Assembly (NCBI GenBank): GCA_900540305.1
Contig: UQFL01000058.1
Coordinates: 1 to 11,241, forward strand
Length of the DNA stretch: 11,241 nt
Direction: 5' to 3'
DNA from: an uncultured Oscillospiraceae bacterium
GTDB lineage: Bacteria; Bacillota; Clostridia; Oscillospirales; Acutalibacteraceae
This document shows, one piece after another, positions 1 to 7,694 of this stretch (position 1 is the stretch's first letter; each line of letters begins with the position of its first letter). The notes under the pieces are model-generated. The model ran no database searches. It saw only the letters and a list, made by a program, of their open reading frames with translations, and was not told the origin of the DNA. The translations under genes and the position numbers were made by a program.

Positions 1-269
1 TTATTGTTTTTTCTTGATTCTCTAAGCTTTGCCGCATAAGCTTCTTTTTCAGCTTGCGCTGCATTTTGTTTCCTGTTTTTCTTTTGCTTGATTTCATCAA
101 TTAATTCAGCGCTCTTTGCTTCAAGTGTTGAAATTTCCGCAACAAGAGAGTCAAATACGGATGTGTTAAATTCCTGATTGCCGTTTTGATAATAGCGTGA
201 AAGGAGTTTTTTAGACCTTTTTTCCTGACGGGCAATTTCAATCATCGCAAGGCGTGTTTCTTTTTCCAT
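1..269 (-). CDS. Unrecognised charged, probably coiled-coil protein, 3' end missing at window edge
   Basis: I do not recognise this gene. An ATG at 269-267 lies two bases after the stop codon of the GH110-like gene, with a weak AAGG ribosome-binding motif at 280-283. The frame stays open for 89 codons and runs off the left edge, so the C-terminus is missing. The protein begins MEKETRLAMIEIARQEKR. It has a short middle segment with some hydrophobic residues (around residues 30-50) and then a long stretch rich in Lys, Glu, Gln, Ala and Arg (about residues 55-89), which looks helical and probably forms a coiled coil. It has no signal peptide or membrane segment. A TAA trinucleotide sits at positions 3-1 but in another frame. 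Its position at the tail of the sugar operon suggests cotranscription, but nothing links it to sugar metabolism. Confidence 0.55.
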   Translation of the reverse strand, partial: MEKETRLAMIEIARQEKRSKKLLSRYYQNGNQEFNTSVFDSLVAEISTLEAKSAELIDEIKQKKNRKQNAAQAEKEAYAAKLRESRKNN

Positions 270-271
270 AA

Positions 272-1900
272 TTATTCTGCCTTGACATTAGAACATTTAA
301 CTGTTTTTAAGTGCTTGCTATTGCAGTATTTGTTTGAGCTGACAACAATGTTGTCAGTTGATTTTGCTGTTATGCAGTAGCCTTTGTAGTTCATAAATTC
401 ATTTCCTATTATTTTTATGTTTTTATGAACGGCACCGGCATGAATTTTGTTTTCAGGCTTAATGCGTATGGGAGTTTCTCCGCTGTACTCGAATTTGTTG
501 TTTTCCACGCTCACATCAAGGCACATTCCGCTTTCATACCAGCTTTTAGCGTCGTCGGAAAGTAAAACTGCACTCATTGTAGTGCTTTTAAAATAGTTGT
601 TTTTTATGCGAACTTTGCCTCTTGTTGTAAGCAAAAGTCCGCGAGTGATAATGCGTGTGAGAAAATTATTTTCAAAATCAACATCAGGGCAGGCGTCAAT
701 ATCTTCTATAACATAGTCCACGCCTTTATCAGAAGCTTTGTCAAGAACAAGCTTTATGTCTGTTTCATTTAAAAGCGTTGATTCAATTATTTTTGAAGTG
801 CCTTCCTGAAGCATGGTTTTCGGGTTTATATATGCTATTTCATCACCCTCTCGAAGGGGGTTGAAACCGTGAGACTGAGGGTGCATAAAGCGAACGGTTA
901 TCTCTTTTCCGAGCACTTTAACTATTTTAAAGTGAATGCCGTGCACATTAAGGCAGTCATCGCCTGCGCCGTCAAAAACACTGTTTGAAACAGAGAATTT
1001 TCCTCGGCACATACAAACCTGCATAAAATCGGCAACAGATGCCATTTTTCTTGCAGAGTTTTCTTCAGGGCAAAAATGTGAATTTATAATGCTTACATTT
1101 TCGCTGTCCTGAGCAACAAAAGCCAAAGAGTAATTAAAGCGCTGTTTGAATGAATCAATAACTATATCGCTGCTTTTGTTTATAAAAATACCTGCGTACT
1201 GGCGTCTTACATCAAATATATAAAAGCAGTCGTTTTCTTTAAATCTCAGGGCGTTGGCATAATATGCTCTAAATCTTCGGTTCCCGAGATCCTGTAAGCG
1301 CATTGCGCCGAAAAGCGGGTGTGAAACTCTTTTAATTTTGTCAGGCGTTTCACTTCTCACTAATCCTATCCAATGAGCGTTGGCTGCGCATAAATCAGCG
1401 GCGCACTTGTAGCCCGTTGCGTAAAAATAAAGCTTCCCGTTTTCAAATGTATACTGAGAATCTTTGTCAATTTCATAATCAACGCTGAAAAGAGATTTCT
1501 TTACAACTCGAATCTCGTGCATATCGGGATGAGCGTGCCGTATTTCAATATCGCGTACAACTATATTTTCACAGTTTTCAATTGCAAAGTTAGTAACCTT
1601 GCCTTTAATAATAAAAACAGCGCCGTTGCCTTCAATTGTTAAATTCTTAATGGAGTTTAAATAGAACGGCACTTCGTTAAGATGCGGCGTTTCATTTTCA
1701 TTAAACTCTTTATCGCCTACGGTATTTGTTATGTAAAGCATATATTTGCGGCAATTTTCACTGTTAATATAATAAGTGCCGGGGTCAAATGAAATTACTT
1801 CGCATTCGCTCTTTTTTGCTTCATCAAAAAGTTGAGCAAGCTGCTTTGCTATTTCCTTGCCGGGAAGTACTCCGTATTCAGCGGCGTTAAGCGTTTTCAT
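272..1900 (-). CDS. GH110-like right-handed beta-helix glycosidase, candidate alpha-1,3-galactosidase
   Basis: This 542-residue protein is a right-handed parallel beta-helix. Many short repeats of the type IxNxxF/ENxxF occur from about residue 80 to the end (e.g. SIKNLTIEGNG near 83, KNIKIIGNEF near 493). The family call is GH110, inverting exo-alpha-1,3-galactosidases that remove terminal D-galactose. It rests on the GAGDDCLNVHG block (D314, D315), an upstream D291 in SVADFMQ, and the RGLLLTTRGKVRIKNNYF, DAKSWYESG and HAGAVHKNI blocks. From memory, the catalytic aspartates of this family have the same 23/24-residue spacing. No signal peptide or membrane segment is visible, so a cytoplasmic enzyme acting on imported oligosaccharides is likely. 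The ATG at 1900 has a GGAGG at 1907-1911, six bases upstream, and the preceding stop codon lies in the spacer. Another beta-helix hydrolase or lyase family cannot be ruled out without a profile search. Confidence 0.72.
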   Translation of the reverse strand: MKTLNAAEYGVLPGKEIAKQLAQLFDEAKKSECEVISFDPGTYYINSENCRKYMLYITNTVGDKEFNENETPHLNEVPFYLNSIKNLTIEGNGAVFIIKGKVTNFAIENCENIVVRDIEIRHAHPDMHEIRVVKKSLFSVDYEIDKDSQYTFENGKLYFYATGYKCAADLCAANAHWIGLVRSETPDKIKRVSHPLFGAMRLQDLGNRRFRAYYANALRFKENDCFYIFDVRRQYAGIFINKSSDIVIDSFKQRFNYSLAFVAQDSENVSIINSHFCPEENSARKMASVADFMQVCMCRGKFSVSNSVFDGAGDDCLNVHGIHFKIVKVLGKEITVRFMHPQSHGFNPLREGDEIAYINPKTMLQEGTSKIIESTLLNETDIKLVLDKASDKGVDYVIEDIDACPDVDFENNFLTRIITRGLLLTTRGKVRIKNNYFKSTTMSAVLLSDDAKSWYESGMCLDVSVENNKFEYSGETPIRIKPENKIHAGAVHKNIKIIGNEFMNYKGYCITAKSTDNIVVSSNKYCNSKHLKTVKCSNVKAE

Positions 1901-1901
1901 A

Positions 1902-2780
1902 TTAATCCTCCAGCATATTCTTTATTTTGGGATATTCAGGTAATTCATTAAAACCGTAAAATGATTTCGCGTTCTTATATAAGAACATTTCTTTTTCAGC
2001 GTCACTTAAATCGTTTGATTTAAGCACAAAATCATAACTCATTTTATAAGTTATTTCAGTCATTGTTCTGGGATAGTCGCTGCCCCACATAAGTTTTTCA
2101 AATCCACAGATAGCGGCGGCGTTCAAAATGGCATTCACTGCGCTTTTATAGGGGTAAAATTCACTGTTAAAAAGCCAAGTTATGCCGCCGCTTTCTATGT
2201 AAACATTTTTATGCCTTGCAAGTTTAATCTGCTCTTCCCAATTTTCCCTTGTTACCATTCCAAAATGGCCTATTGCAATTTTTAAATCAGGTAAGCTGCA
2301 TATGATTTCTTCAAGCTGGTGTGTTTGAGCGTCTCCGTCAGCCATATCTATGGCGATGAATTTGCCGTGCTCTGCCGCTTTTTCAAAAACATTCATATGC
2401 TTTAACAGGTTTTGCTCTTTAAACTTGCAGGAGCAAAGCTTGATGCCGTCAAATCCCTCTAATGCAAAATCATCGTTTTCTTCATAAAGAGAACAGATTT
2501 TAATTCTGTCTCCGTAAGCTTTTTTTACGGACAAAAGATAATCATCCTGATTTCCGTCCATAACTTCCTGAACGCAAACTCCGCCTGAAACCCTTGCGTA
2601 ATCCATATTTGCAATCAGCATTTCAGCGTTGTTTTCGCCGTTAAGCATATACGGGGGCATCATTTGTCTGACTTCACCGCCAAACATACTCTTTCCGTTT
2701 CCTACACTGTAAACGGGTTTGCCGTTATGAAGTCCGTTTTGTTTTTTCCATAAATGAATATGAGAGTCGATTATTCTCAT
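1902..2780 (-). CDS. Amidohydrolase-superfamily protein (Amidohydro_2/COG3618 type), probable sugar-acid lactonase
   Basis: This is a 292-residue TIM-barrel metal-dependent hydrolase. The metal-site signature is visible: HxH near the N-terminus (DSHIHLW, H7 and H9), a histidine in IGHFG (H172) and the late aspartate in MWGSDYPRTM (D235). This pattern and length fit Amidohydro_2 proteins, a group that includes L-fucono-, L-rhamnono- and L-galactono-lactonases as well as decarboxylases. Context decides between them. The gene shares an ATGA overlap with uxaA (2777-2780) and sits in an operon with two sugar dehydrogenases and a mutarotase, so I infer that it hydrolyses an aldonolactone, most likely L-galactonolactone, to the open acid. 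A GGAG at 2788-2791 lies seven bases before the ATG. It is probably cytoplasmic, with no signal peptide. Family membership is firm; the substrate is inferred. Confidence 0.85.
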   Translation of the reverse strand: MRIIDSHIHLWKKQNGLHNGKPVYSVGNGKSMFGGEVRQMMPPYMLNGENNAEMLIANMDYARVSGGVCVQEVMDGNQDDYLLSVKKAYGDRIKICSLYEENDDFALEGFDGIKLCSCKFKEQNLLKHMNVFEKAAEHGKFIAIDMADGDAQTHQLEEIICSLPDLKIAIGHFGMVTRENWEEQIKLARHKNVYIESGGITWLFNSEFYPYKSAVNAILNAAAICGFEKLMWGSDYPRTMTEITYKMSYDFVLKSNDLSDAEKEMFLYKNAKSFYGFNELPEYPKIKNMLED

Positions 2781-4141
2781 AATGTTACTCCATCCTTAAA
2801 TATGGCTATTTCTCTGTATCCGTTTTCTTCATTTTTAGCTTCGTATTCGCCGTTTGCTGTTTTCAAAATCAGGTTGAAAAGCGAATCGCTGTCACCGCTT
2901 TGAGCGTCAAAATCAATCCAATGGCTTTTATGACCTGCAAGAAGTGAGTTTGTAGCTATTTTGAGTGTCGGAACAGGCGCTCCGAGGGGAGTTCCTCTTC
3001 CTGTCGTAAATAATATAATATGGCAGCCCACTGCCGTTAGGTTAGTGACTGCAACCATATCGTTGCCTGGTCCGTTGAGAAGATTAAGGCACGGCGTGTT
3101 TGCTGTGTCGCCGTAATCAAGCACAGCGGTTACGGGTGCGTTTCCGCCCTTTTGAACACAGCCGAGAGATTTTTCCTCAAGCGTGGTGATTCCTCCCGCC
3201 TTATTGCCTGGCGAGGGGTTTTCACTTACGGGCTGATTATGCGCAATGAAATAAGCTTTGTAGCGGTTGATGAGATTTACTGTTTTTTCAAAAACATCTT
3301 TGTTAACACAGCGGTTCATCAAAATTTGTTCTGCGCCGAACATCTCGGGAACCTCTGTTAAAACAGCGCAGGCGCCCATATCCGAGAATTTATCCGCCAT
3401 TCTTCCGACAATCGGATTTGCGGTTATTCCGGAAAGTCCGTCGCTTCCGCCACATTTTAAGCCGATTTTAAGCATTGAAGCAGGCACTTTTTTTCGTGTG
3501 TCTTTTTCTGCCTGTTTTTGTAAATCTTCGATGATTTTTACACCCTGTGCAATTTCATCATCGCAGTCCTGAACATTAAGGAATTTTATTCTTTCGCTGT
3601 CATATTCTCCGAGAACTTTTTTAAGCTCTGAGATATTGTTGTTTTCACAGCCGAGACCTAAAACCAAAACGCCGCCTGCGTTAGGGTGCTTTATAAGTCT
3701 GCAGAGTATTTGCTGCGTTCTCAAATGGTCGCCGCCAAGCTGACTGCACCCGTATGGGTGAGGGAAATTCAGCGCCCCTGTTTTTTTGGCGAGAATTTCA
3801 GCAGTTTTGTTTACGCAGCCAACGGTGTTTATTATCCAAATATCGTTTCTGATACCTATGTCTCCGTTTTTTCTAACGAAAGCATGAATATCAGGAGCCT
3901 TTTCCTTTGTTCTTTCAGTCAGTTGGGGAGTATAATCATATTCGTTTACCCCGGAAAGACCTGTTTTAAGATTATGTGTATGTACATGTTCATCCTGTGC
4001 AATATCAGCAGAAGCAAAACCTATAGGAAAACCGTATTTTATAACCGGTTCTCCCTTCTTTATATTGCATCTGGCATATTTATGACCGTTTTCAAGGTTA
4101 ACTTTTACATTGTCATTAGGATGAATTATGATAAAGCCCAT
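2777..4141 (-). CDS. uxaA: Altronate dehydratase UxaA
   Basis: UxaA removes water from D-altronate to give 2-keto-3-deoxy-D-gluconate in the cytoplasm. The 454-residue chain has both expected parts. The N-terminal SAF-type domain spans about residues 1-75 and contains the DEHVHTHNL block (50-58). The UxaA/GarD catalytic region follows, with GCSQLGGDH (131-139), VLGLGCENN (160-168), KCGGSDGLSG (229-238) and the C-terminal FTTGRGTPLG block. The length is a little under that of E. coli UxaA (about 495). The ATG at 4141 has AGAGG at 4149-4153, seven bases upstream. The gene overlaps the end of uxaB by 16 bases and the following amidohydrolase start by ATGA, so it is probably translationally coupled on both sides. 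UxaA alongside UxaB fixes the lower half of the pathway. A galactarate dehydratase (GarD) is the main alternative, made unlikely by the neighbours. Confidence 0.92.
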   Translation of the reverse strand: MGFIIIHPNDNVKVNLENGHKYARCNIKKGEPVIKYGFPIGFASADIAQDEHVHTHNLKTGLSGVNEYDYTPQLTERTKEKAPDIHAFVRKNGDIGIRNDIWIINTVGCVNKTAEILAKKTGALNFPHPYGCSQLGGDHLRTQQILCRLIKHPNAGGVLVLGLGCENNNISELKKVLGEYDSERIKFLNVQDCDDEIAQGVKIIEDLQKQAEKDTRKKVPASMLKIGLKCGGSDGLSGITANPIVGRMADKFSDMGACAVLTEVPEMFGAEQILMNRCVNKDVFEKTVNLINRYKAYFIAHNQPVSENPSPGNKAGGITTLEEKSLGCVQKGGNAPVTAVLDYGDTANTPCLNLLNGPGNDMVAVTNLTAVGCHIILFTTGRGTPLGAPVPTLKIATNSLLAGHKSHWIDFDAQSGDSDSLFNLILKTANGEYEAKNEENGYREIAIFKDGVTL

Positions 4142-5451
4142 TTTATAGCCTCTCTTATTCCTTTTTGCTGAATTAAAGCTGTGCCTTCCTCAACGCTTTC
4201 AAGCATTTCGCTAAGGTCCTCGCCCCATAAATCAGGGTTGGCAAGAATATTTGGAAGGGTGTTATTCTTGATGAATTTTACCGCGTTCTCATCGTCTGAA
4301 ACATCATTGTTTTTGTAATATTCAATAAGAGCGGCGAGTGATAACGCTATGGGGCGAGGATATTCACCATTAACTTTTTTATAGTCAAAGGCGGTGGGAA
4401 GAACTCTTACAGTAAATTTACTTACAGAGTTCAGCGCAATTGATTTAAGCTGATGGCAAATATACGGGTTTTTAAAACGCTCGAGAACAGAGTTAGCAAA
4501 AGAAATGTTTTCTTCACTCTCGCCGAGCATGGGGATAATATATTTAAAAATGCATTCACGCAGGAAAGCGTTTATTTGTTCGTCTTTAAGACAATCTCCA
4601 ACGCTTTCAATACCGCACAAAAGAGCGGGGAATACCATAGAGGTGTGAGCGCCGTTGAGTACGCGGACTTTGCGCTTTTTGTAAGGTGTAACATCATTTG
4701 TCCACACAACATTAAAGCCTGCTTTGCAAAGAGGAAGCTCATCCTCAAAATTGCCTTCTATTACCCACAAATGGAAAATTTCCGCTGTGTCAAGAAGACC
4801 GTCATTCCAGCCTATCTGCTTGCAAAGAGTTTCCGCCTCATCTTTTGGGTATCCTGTAACAATTCTGTCGACAAGTGTGCTGCAAAACTTATTCTCACTG
4901 ATTACCCATTCGTAAAAATCTTCTCCGAGCTTCCACTGCTGAACATATTTGAGCACGCATTTCTGAAGTTCTTTACCATTGTTGTCAATAAGCTCGCAGG
5001 CAAGAATATTAAAGCCGGGAAGATTAACTTTGAATCTTTCATATAAAAGCAAGGTGAGCTTTGCAGGGAATGAAGAGGGGGGAGCGTCTGTAATTTTACA
5101 GTTGGGGTCATATGCAATTCCCGCTTCTGTGGTGTTTGAGATTATGAAACGAAAATCGGGATTGTGAGCCAATTCCAAATAAGCGCCTAAATCTTCATAG
5201 GGATTAAGCGCTCTGCTGATTGAATGAATTTCAGTATGCTCGTTTACTTCCTTACCGTTTTCAATACCTCTTAAAAAGAGATTGTAAACTCCTTTTTGCT
5301 CGTTTATTTTGTCGCAAAGACCATTTGCAATGGGCTGAACGATAACTGCTTTTCCTGAATAAAGCTCTTTTTCGTTCAGTTTATGAATGAAATAGTCTAC
5401 AAATCCTCTTAAAAAGTTTCCTTCACCAAATTGTATAATTGTCTCTTTCAT
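4126..5451 (-). CDS. uxaB: Tagaturonate reductase (altronate oxidoreductase) UxaB
   Basis: UxaB is an NAD-dependent mannitol-dehydrogenase-family enzyme that interconverts D-tagaturonate and D-altronate. The 441-residue protein keeps the family landmarks: N-terminal nucleotide-binding IIQFGEGNFLRGFVDY (5-20), SNTTEAGIAY (105-114), FPAKLTLLLYERF (128-140), CELIDNNGKEL (152-162), CSTLVDRIVTGYP (190-202) and the catalytic KVRVLNGAH (K261, N266, H269). SNTTEAGI and STLVDRIVTGYP match UxaB rather than the fructuronate reductase UxuB. I take the ATG at 5451 as the start. A GTG three codons upstream (5460) gives a longer frame but lies inside the ribosome binding site, and the conserved fold begins right after the ATG. 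It lies 14 bases downstream of the dehydrogenase that should supply tagaturonate. No UxaC (uronate isomerase) is nearby, so the tagaturonate need not come from D-galacturonate. Confidence 0.94.
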   Translation of the reverse strand: MKETIIQFGEGNFLRGFVDYFIHKLNEKELYSGKAVIVQPIANGLCDKINEQKGVYNLFLRGIENGKEVNEHTEIHSISRALNPYEDLGAYLELAHNPDFRFIISNTTEAGIAYDPNCKITDAPPSSFPAKLTLLLYERFKVNLPGFNILACELIDNNGKELQKCVLKYVQQWKLGEDFYEWVISENKFCSTLVDRIVTGYPKDEAETLCKQIGWNDGLLDTAEIFHLWVIEGNFEDELPLCKAGFNVVWTNDVTPYKKRKVRVLNGAHTSMVFPALLCGIESVGDCLKDEQINAFLRECIFKYIIPMLGESEENISFANSVLERFKNPYICHQLKSIALNSVSKFTVRVLPTAFDYKKVNGEYPRPIALSLAALIEYYKNNDVSDDENAVKFIKNNTLPNILANPDLWGEDLSEMLESVEEGTALIQQKGIREAIKWALS

Positions 5452-5457
5452 AATTAA

Positions 5458-5463
5458 CACCTC
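5458..5463 (-). promoter_or_regulatory. Ribosome binding site that sets the uxaB start
   Basis: The coding strand reads GAGGTG here, with GAGG eight bases before the ATG at 5451-5449. The motif contains the alternative GTG start (5460-5458), so that upstream codon is unlikely to be used. Confidence 0.75.
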
Positions 5464-5465
5464 AA

Positions 5466-6482
5466 TTATTCAAAGCTCAAAAGTACTTTTGCAATGCTTC
5501 CGTCATTGTGAGCAAGCTTGTCGAAAGCTGTTGCGGCGTCTTGGTAATCATATACTGCGCTCACCATTTTTAATACATCCGCTTTACCTGCGGATACCAA
5601 ATCAATAAGTTCTTCAAAATCGGCAGTAAAAGCGTTTCTTGAACCGAAAATATTCAGTTCCTTTTTCAAAATTATTGAATGAAGGAATGTGGTTTCTTTT
5701 TTGCCGTTGCCGATGAGTATTATGTTTGCGCCTGTTGCCGCACAGTCTATGCAGCTTAAGAAAGTTACGGGAAGCCCGCACGCTTCAACGCATACATCAA
5801 ACATATTTCCGTTTGTAAACTCTTTTGCCGCTTCAATAATGTCTGTATCTTTGGTGTTAACCGTTAAGTCTGCACCGTATTCTTTAGCAAGGGCAAGACG
5901 ATTATCAAGCAAATCTGCAATCATAACTTTTGCGCCCATTGCTTTTGCTTTGAGAAGTGCAAAAAGACCTATCGGACCTGCGCCCATAATAAGCAGAGTA
6001 TCGTTTTCTTTAATTTGTGCTCTTGACAATGCGTGGCAGCTTATTGAAAAAGGCTCAATAAGCGCAAGTTCTTTTGCAGAAAGTCCTTTTCCGCTGATTA
6101 TTCTTTCAATCGGCATTGTTATGTATTCCTGAAAGCTTCCGTCACGCTGAACGCCCATAGTCTGGTTATCTGTGCAGGCGTTTACAATTCCTCTCTGGCA
6201 GGAATAGCATTGTCCGCAGTTGAAATAGGGGCTTGCCGTAACAATATCTCCGGGCTTAAGACCCTTATCGTTTTCTTCAATTTCAACGATTTCTGCGCTG
6301 AATTCGTGTCCCGGTATTCTCGGATAAGTTGTAAAAGGCTGATTTCCCGTGTAAGAAGCTACATCGGCGCCGCAAATTCCGCAATACTTGATTTTGAGTA
6401 AAGCTTCTCCCTTTTTTGCAACGGGCATTTCCTTTTCTTCGATACCGATTTTAAACAGTTCTGTAATTTTTACTGCTTTCAT
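5466..6482 (-). CDS. Zinc-dependent MDR dehydrogenase, probable L-galactonate 5-dehydrogenase (LgoD/YjjN-like)
   Basis: This 338-residue medium-chain dehydrogenase should oxidise C5 of an aldonate with NAD to give D-tagaturonate. The catalytic zinc site is visible at C37 (YCGICGAD), H59-E60 (PGHE) and E143 (LIEPF). A structural-zinc lobe is present (C89, C92, C95, C103), as is a Rossmann motif GAGPIG (168-172 region) followed by D190, which favours NAD. Several blocks resemble E. coli LgoD from memory: the GNQPF..YPR..GHE segment (46-60), ALIEPFSIS.HA (140-151) and GSRNA..DF in the C-terminal half. The ATG at 6482 lies six bases after the previous stop, with GGAG at 6495-6498, an unusually long 12-base spacer. 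The next gene, uxaB, consumes tagaturonate, which supports the assignment. L-gulonate 5-dehydrogenase (giving fructuronate) or a polyol dehydrogenase are alternatives, but UxuA/UxuB-type partners are absent. Confidence 0.78.
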   Translation of the reverse strand: MKAVKITELFKIGIEEKEMPVAKKGEALLKIKYCGICGADVASYTGNQPFTTYPRIPGHEFSAEIVEIEENDKGLKPGDIVTASPYFNCGQCYSCQRGIVNACTDNQTMGVQRDGSFQEYITMPIERIISGKGLSAKELALIEPFSISCHALSRAQIKENDTLLIMGAGPIGLFALLKAKAMGAKVMIADLLDNRLALAKEYGADLTVNTKDTDIIEAAKEFTNGNMFDVCVEACGLPVTFLSCIDCAATGANIILIGNGKKETTFLHSIILKKELNIFGSRNAFTADFEELIDLVSAGKADVLKMVSAVYDYQDAATAFDKLAHNDGSIAKVLLSFE

Positions 6483-6488
6483 ATTATC

Positions 6489-7694
6489 TTATCGCTCCAA
6501 ATCTATATATTTGCTGTTCCAGATTACCGCTGTTTTAAGCGGTGCCCCTTTGCAGTATATTTTGTTTTCATAAGCAGAAATAGGGTCTGCTGTTAATTCG
6601 CCTTTTTCAATCAGTTCAACAAGCTCGTCAAAACGGCTTTGGCACAGTATTTCAATAGCCTGTTCCATATGCTTTTTAGTGAAATTGATTGATGAAAGTA
6701 TTACCTGGTTTTTGAAACCGAACGGCATAGTGTCGAATGTTATCTTTGGGCCGAGTGAAAAGCTGTTGTAAATGCCGTTGCAACCGAGAACGCCGTGTTC
6801 AAAAGCAATTTGATGCTCAATGTTAGTTCCGCTTGCACCAACAAAAACAGTTGCTCTGCCGCAGATTTTTTCAATAATATTCTGCGCTGTTTCTTCAGGC
6901 GTCATTCCATCGCTGCAAAGATACTGCGCCTCCACAACCTCTTTGGCAAAGCACGCTTTTTCACAGCTTTCAGGACTTCTTCCAACAAACAAAATTTTAG
7001 CCTGCGGATGATTCAATCTTATCTGGTGCGCAATGAACAGCCCCGTAGTGCCAAGACCGAATACAACCACTTTGTCAAAAGTACTGTGATAAGCAATATC
7101 CCTTGCCAAGCTTTCACTGCATTGGTTTTTAGCAAGTTCAACTCTGAAATTCTGAGCAACGCCTATGTCGCACATCCTTTCGTGCTGGAAAATAGCGCAG
7201 GCGTAAGGGTCTGAAAATACCAAGCGTTTTGCGAGAGTTAAAGGAAGTTTTTCGCAATTTTCATATTCTTTCGGTAAATGCAAAAGCATATCGGGATTAA
7301 AATAATTGCAGTCGCAGAAAATTCCGTCCGCTCCGTCGCATCCGTATTCAAAATAGCTTTCTTCTTCTGTAAATCTTGTTGGGTCGTAGCTGTTTCCGCC
7401 TCTTATAAGTACAATGGCGAATCGGTTTTCTTCAGGAACCCAAACAACTCCCTCATGCCCGTTTATAAGTCGGGATTCACCTTCGGGGAATTTAGCGTCA
7501 AGTTTTCCCGCTCTTCCCATTCTCATAAGCTCAAAATCTGTTCCGCAAAATCCGCAGAATACTGGGTTAACTTTTATTCCGGCTTTCGGTTCTTGAGTGC
7601 GGAGTTGTCTGCGTTCGGGATTAATTATATTAACGCTTCCGTATTGAAGCGGTTTGTCTTTGTCGTTAACAAAATAAGTTCCAAAGGTTTTCAT
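6489..7694 (-). CDS. Glucose-1-dehydrogenase-like MDR oxidoreductase, candidate aldose (L-galactose) 1-dehydrogenase
   Basis: This 401-residue medium-chain dehydrogenase resembles the archaeal-type glucose 1-dehydrogenases. An N-terminal GroES-like domain carries FCGFCGTDFEL (47-57; C50, D53) and a zinc-binding GHE (79-81). The Rossmann domain starts near 207 with VVVFGLGTTG (209-218). The glucose dehydrogenase type of C-terminal half follows. The structural-zinc CxxCxxC lobe of its neighbour is absent; that region instead reads CDGADGIFCDC (119-129). I infer oxidation of the anomeric carbon of a free aldose to its lactone, because the gene follows a mutarotase and shares an operon with a probable lactonase. 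I chose the ATG at 7694, which overlaps the fucU stop as ATGA; a GTG at 7706 would add four residues. A true D-glucose or D-galactose dehydrogenase remains possible. Confidence 0.75.
   Translation of the reverse strand: MKTFGTYFVNDKDKPLQYGSVNIINPERRQLRTQEPKAGIKVNPVFCGFCGTDFELMRMGRAGKLDAKFPEGESRLINGHEGVVWVPEENRFAIVLIRGGNSYDPTRFTEEESYFEYGCDGADGIFCDCNYFNPDMLLHLPKEYENCEKLPLTLAKRLVFSDPYACAIFQHERMCDIGVAQNFRVELAKNQCSESLARDIAYHSTFDKVVVFGLGTTGLFIAHQIRLNHPQAKILFVGRSPESCEKACFAKEVVEAQYLCSDGMTPEETAQNIIEKICGRATVFVGASGTNIEHQIAFEHGVLGCNGIYNSFSLGPKITFDTMPFGFKNQVILSSINFTKKHMEQAIEILCQSRFDELVELIEKGELTADPISAYENKIYCKGAPLKTAVIWNSKYIDLER

Noticed and set aside
3152..4171. Plus-strand open frames opposite uxaA
   Set aside because: They lie antisense to a well-conserved gene, lack ribosome binding sites and encode no recognisable protein; they are shadows. 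The same applies to the plus-strand frames opposite uxaB, both dehydrogenases, the phosphoesterase and GH36.
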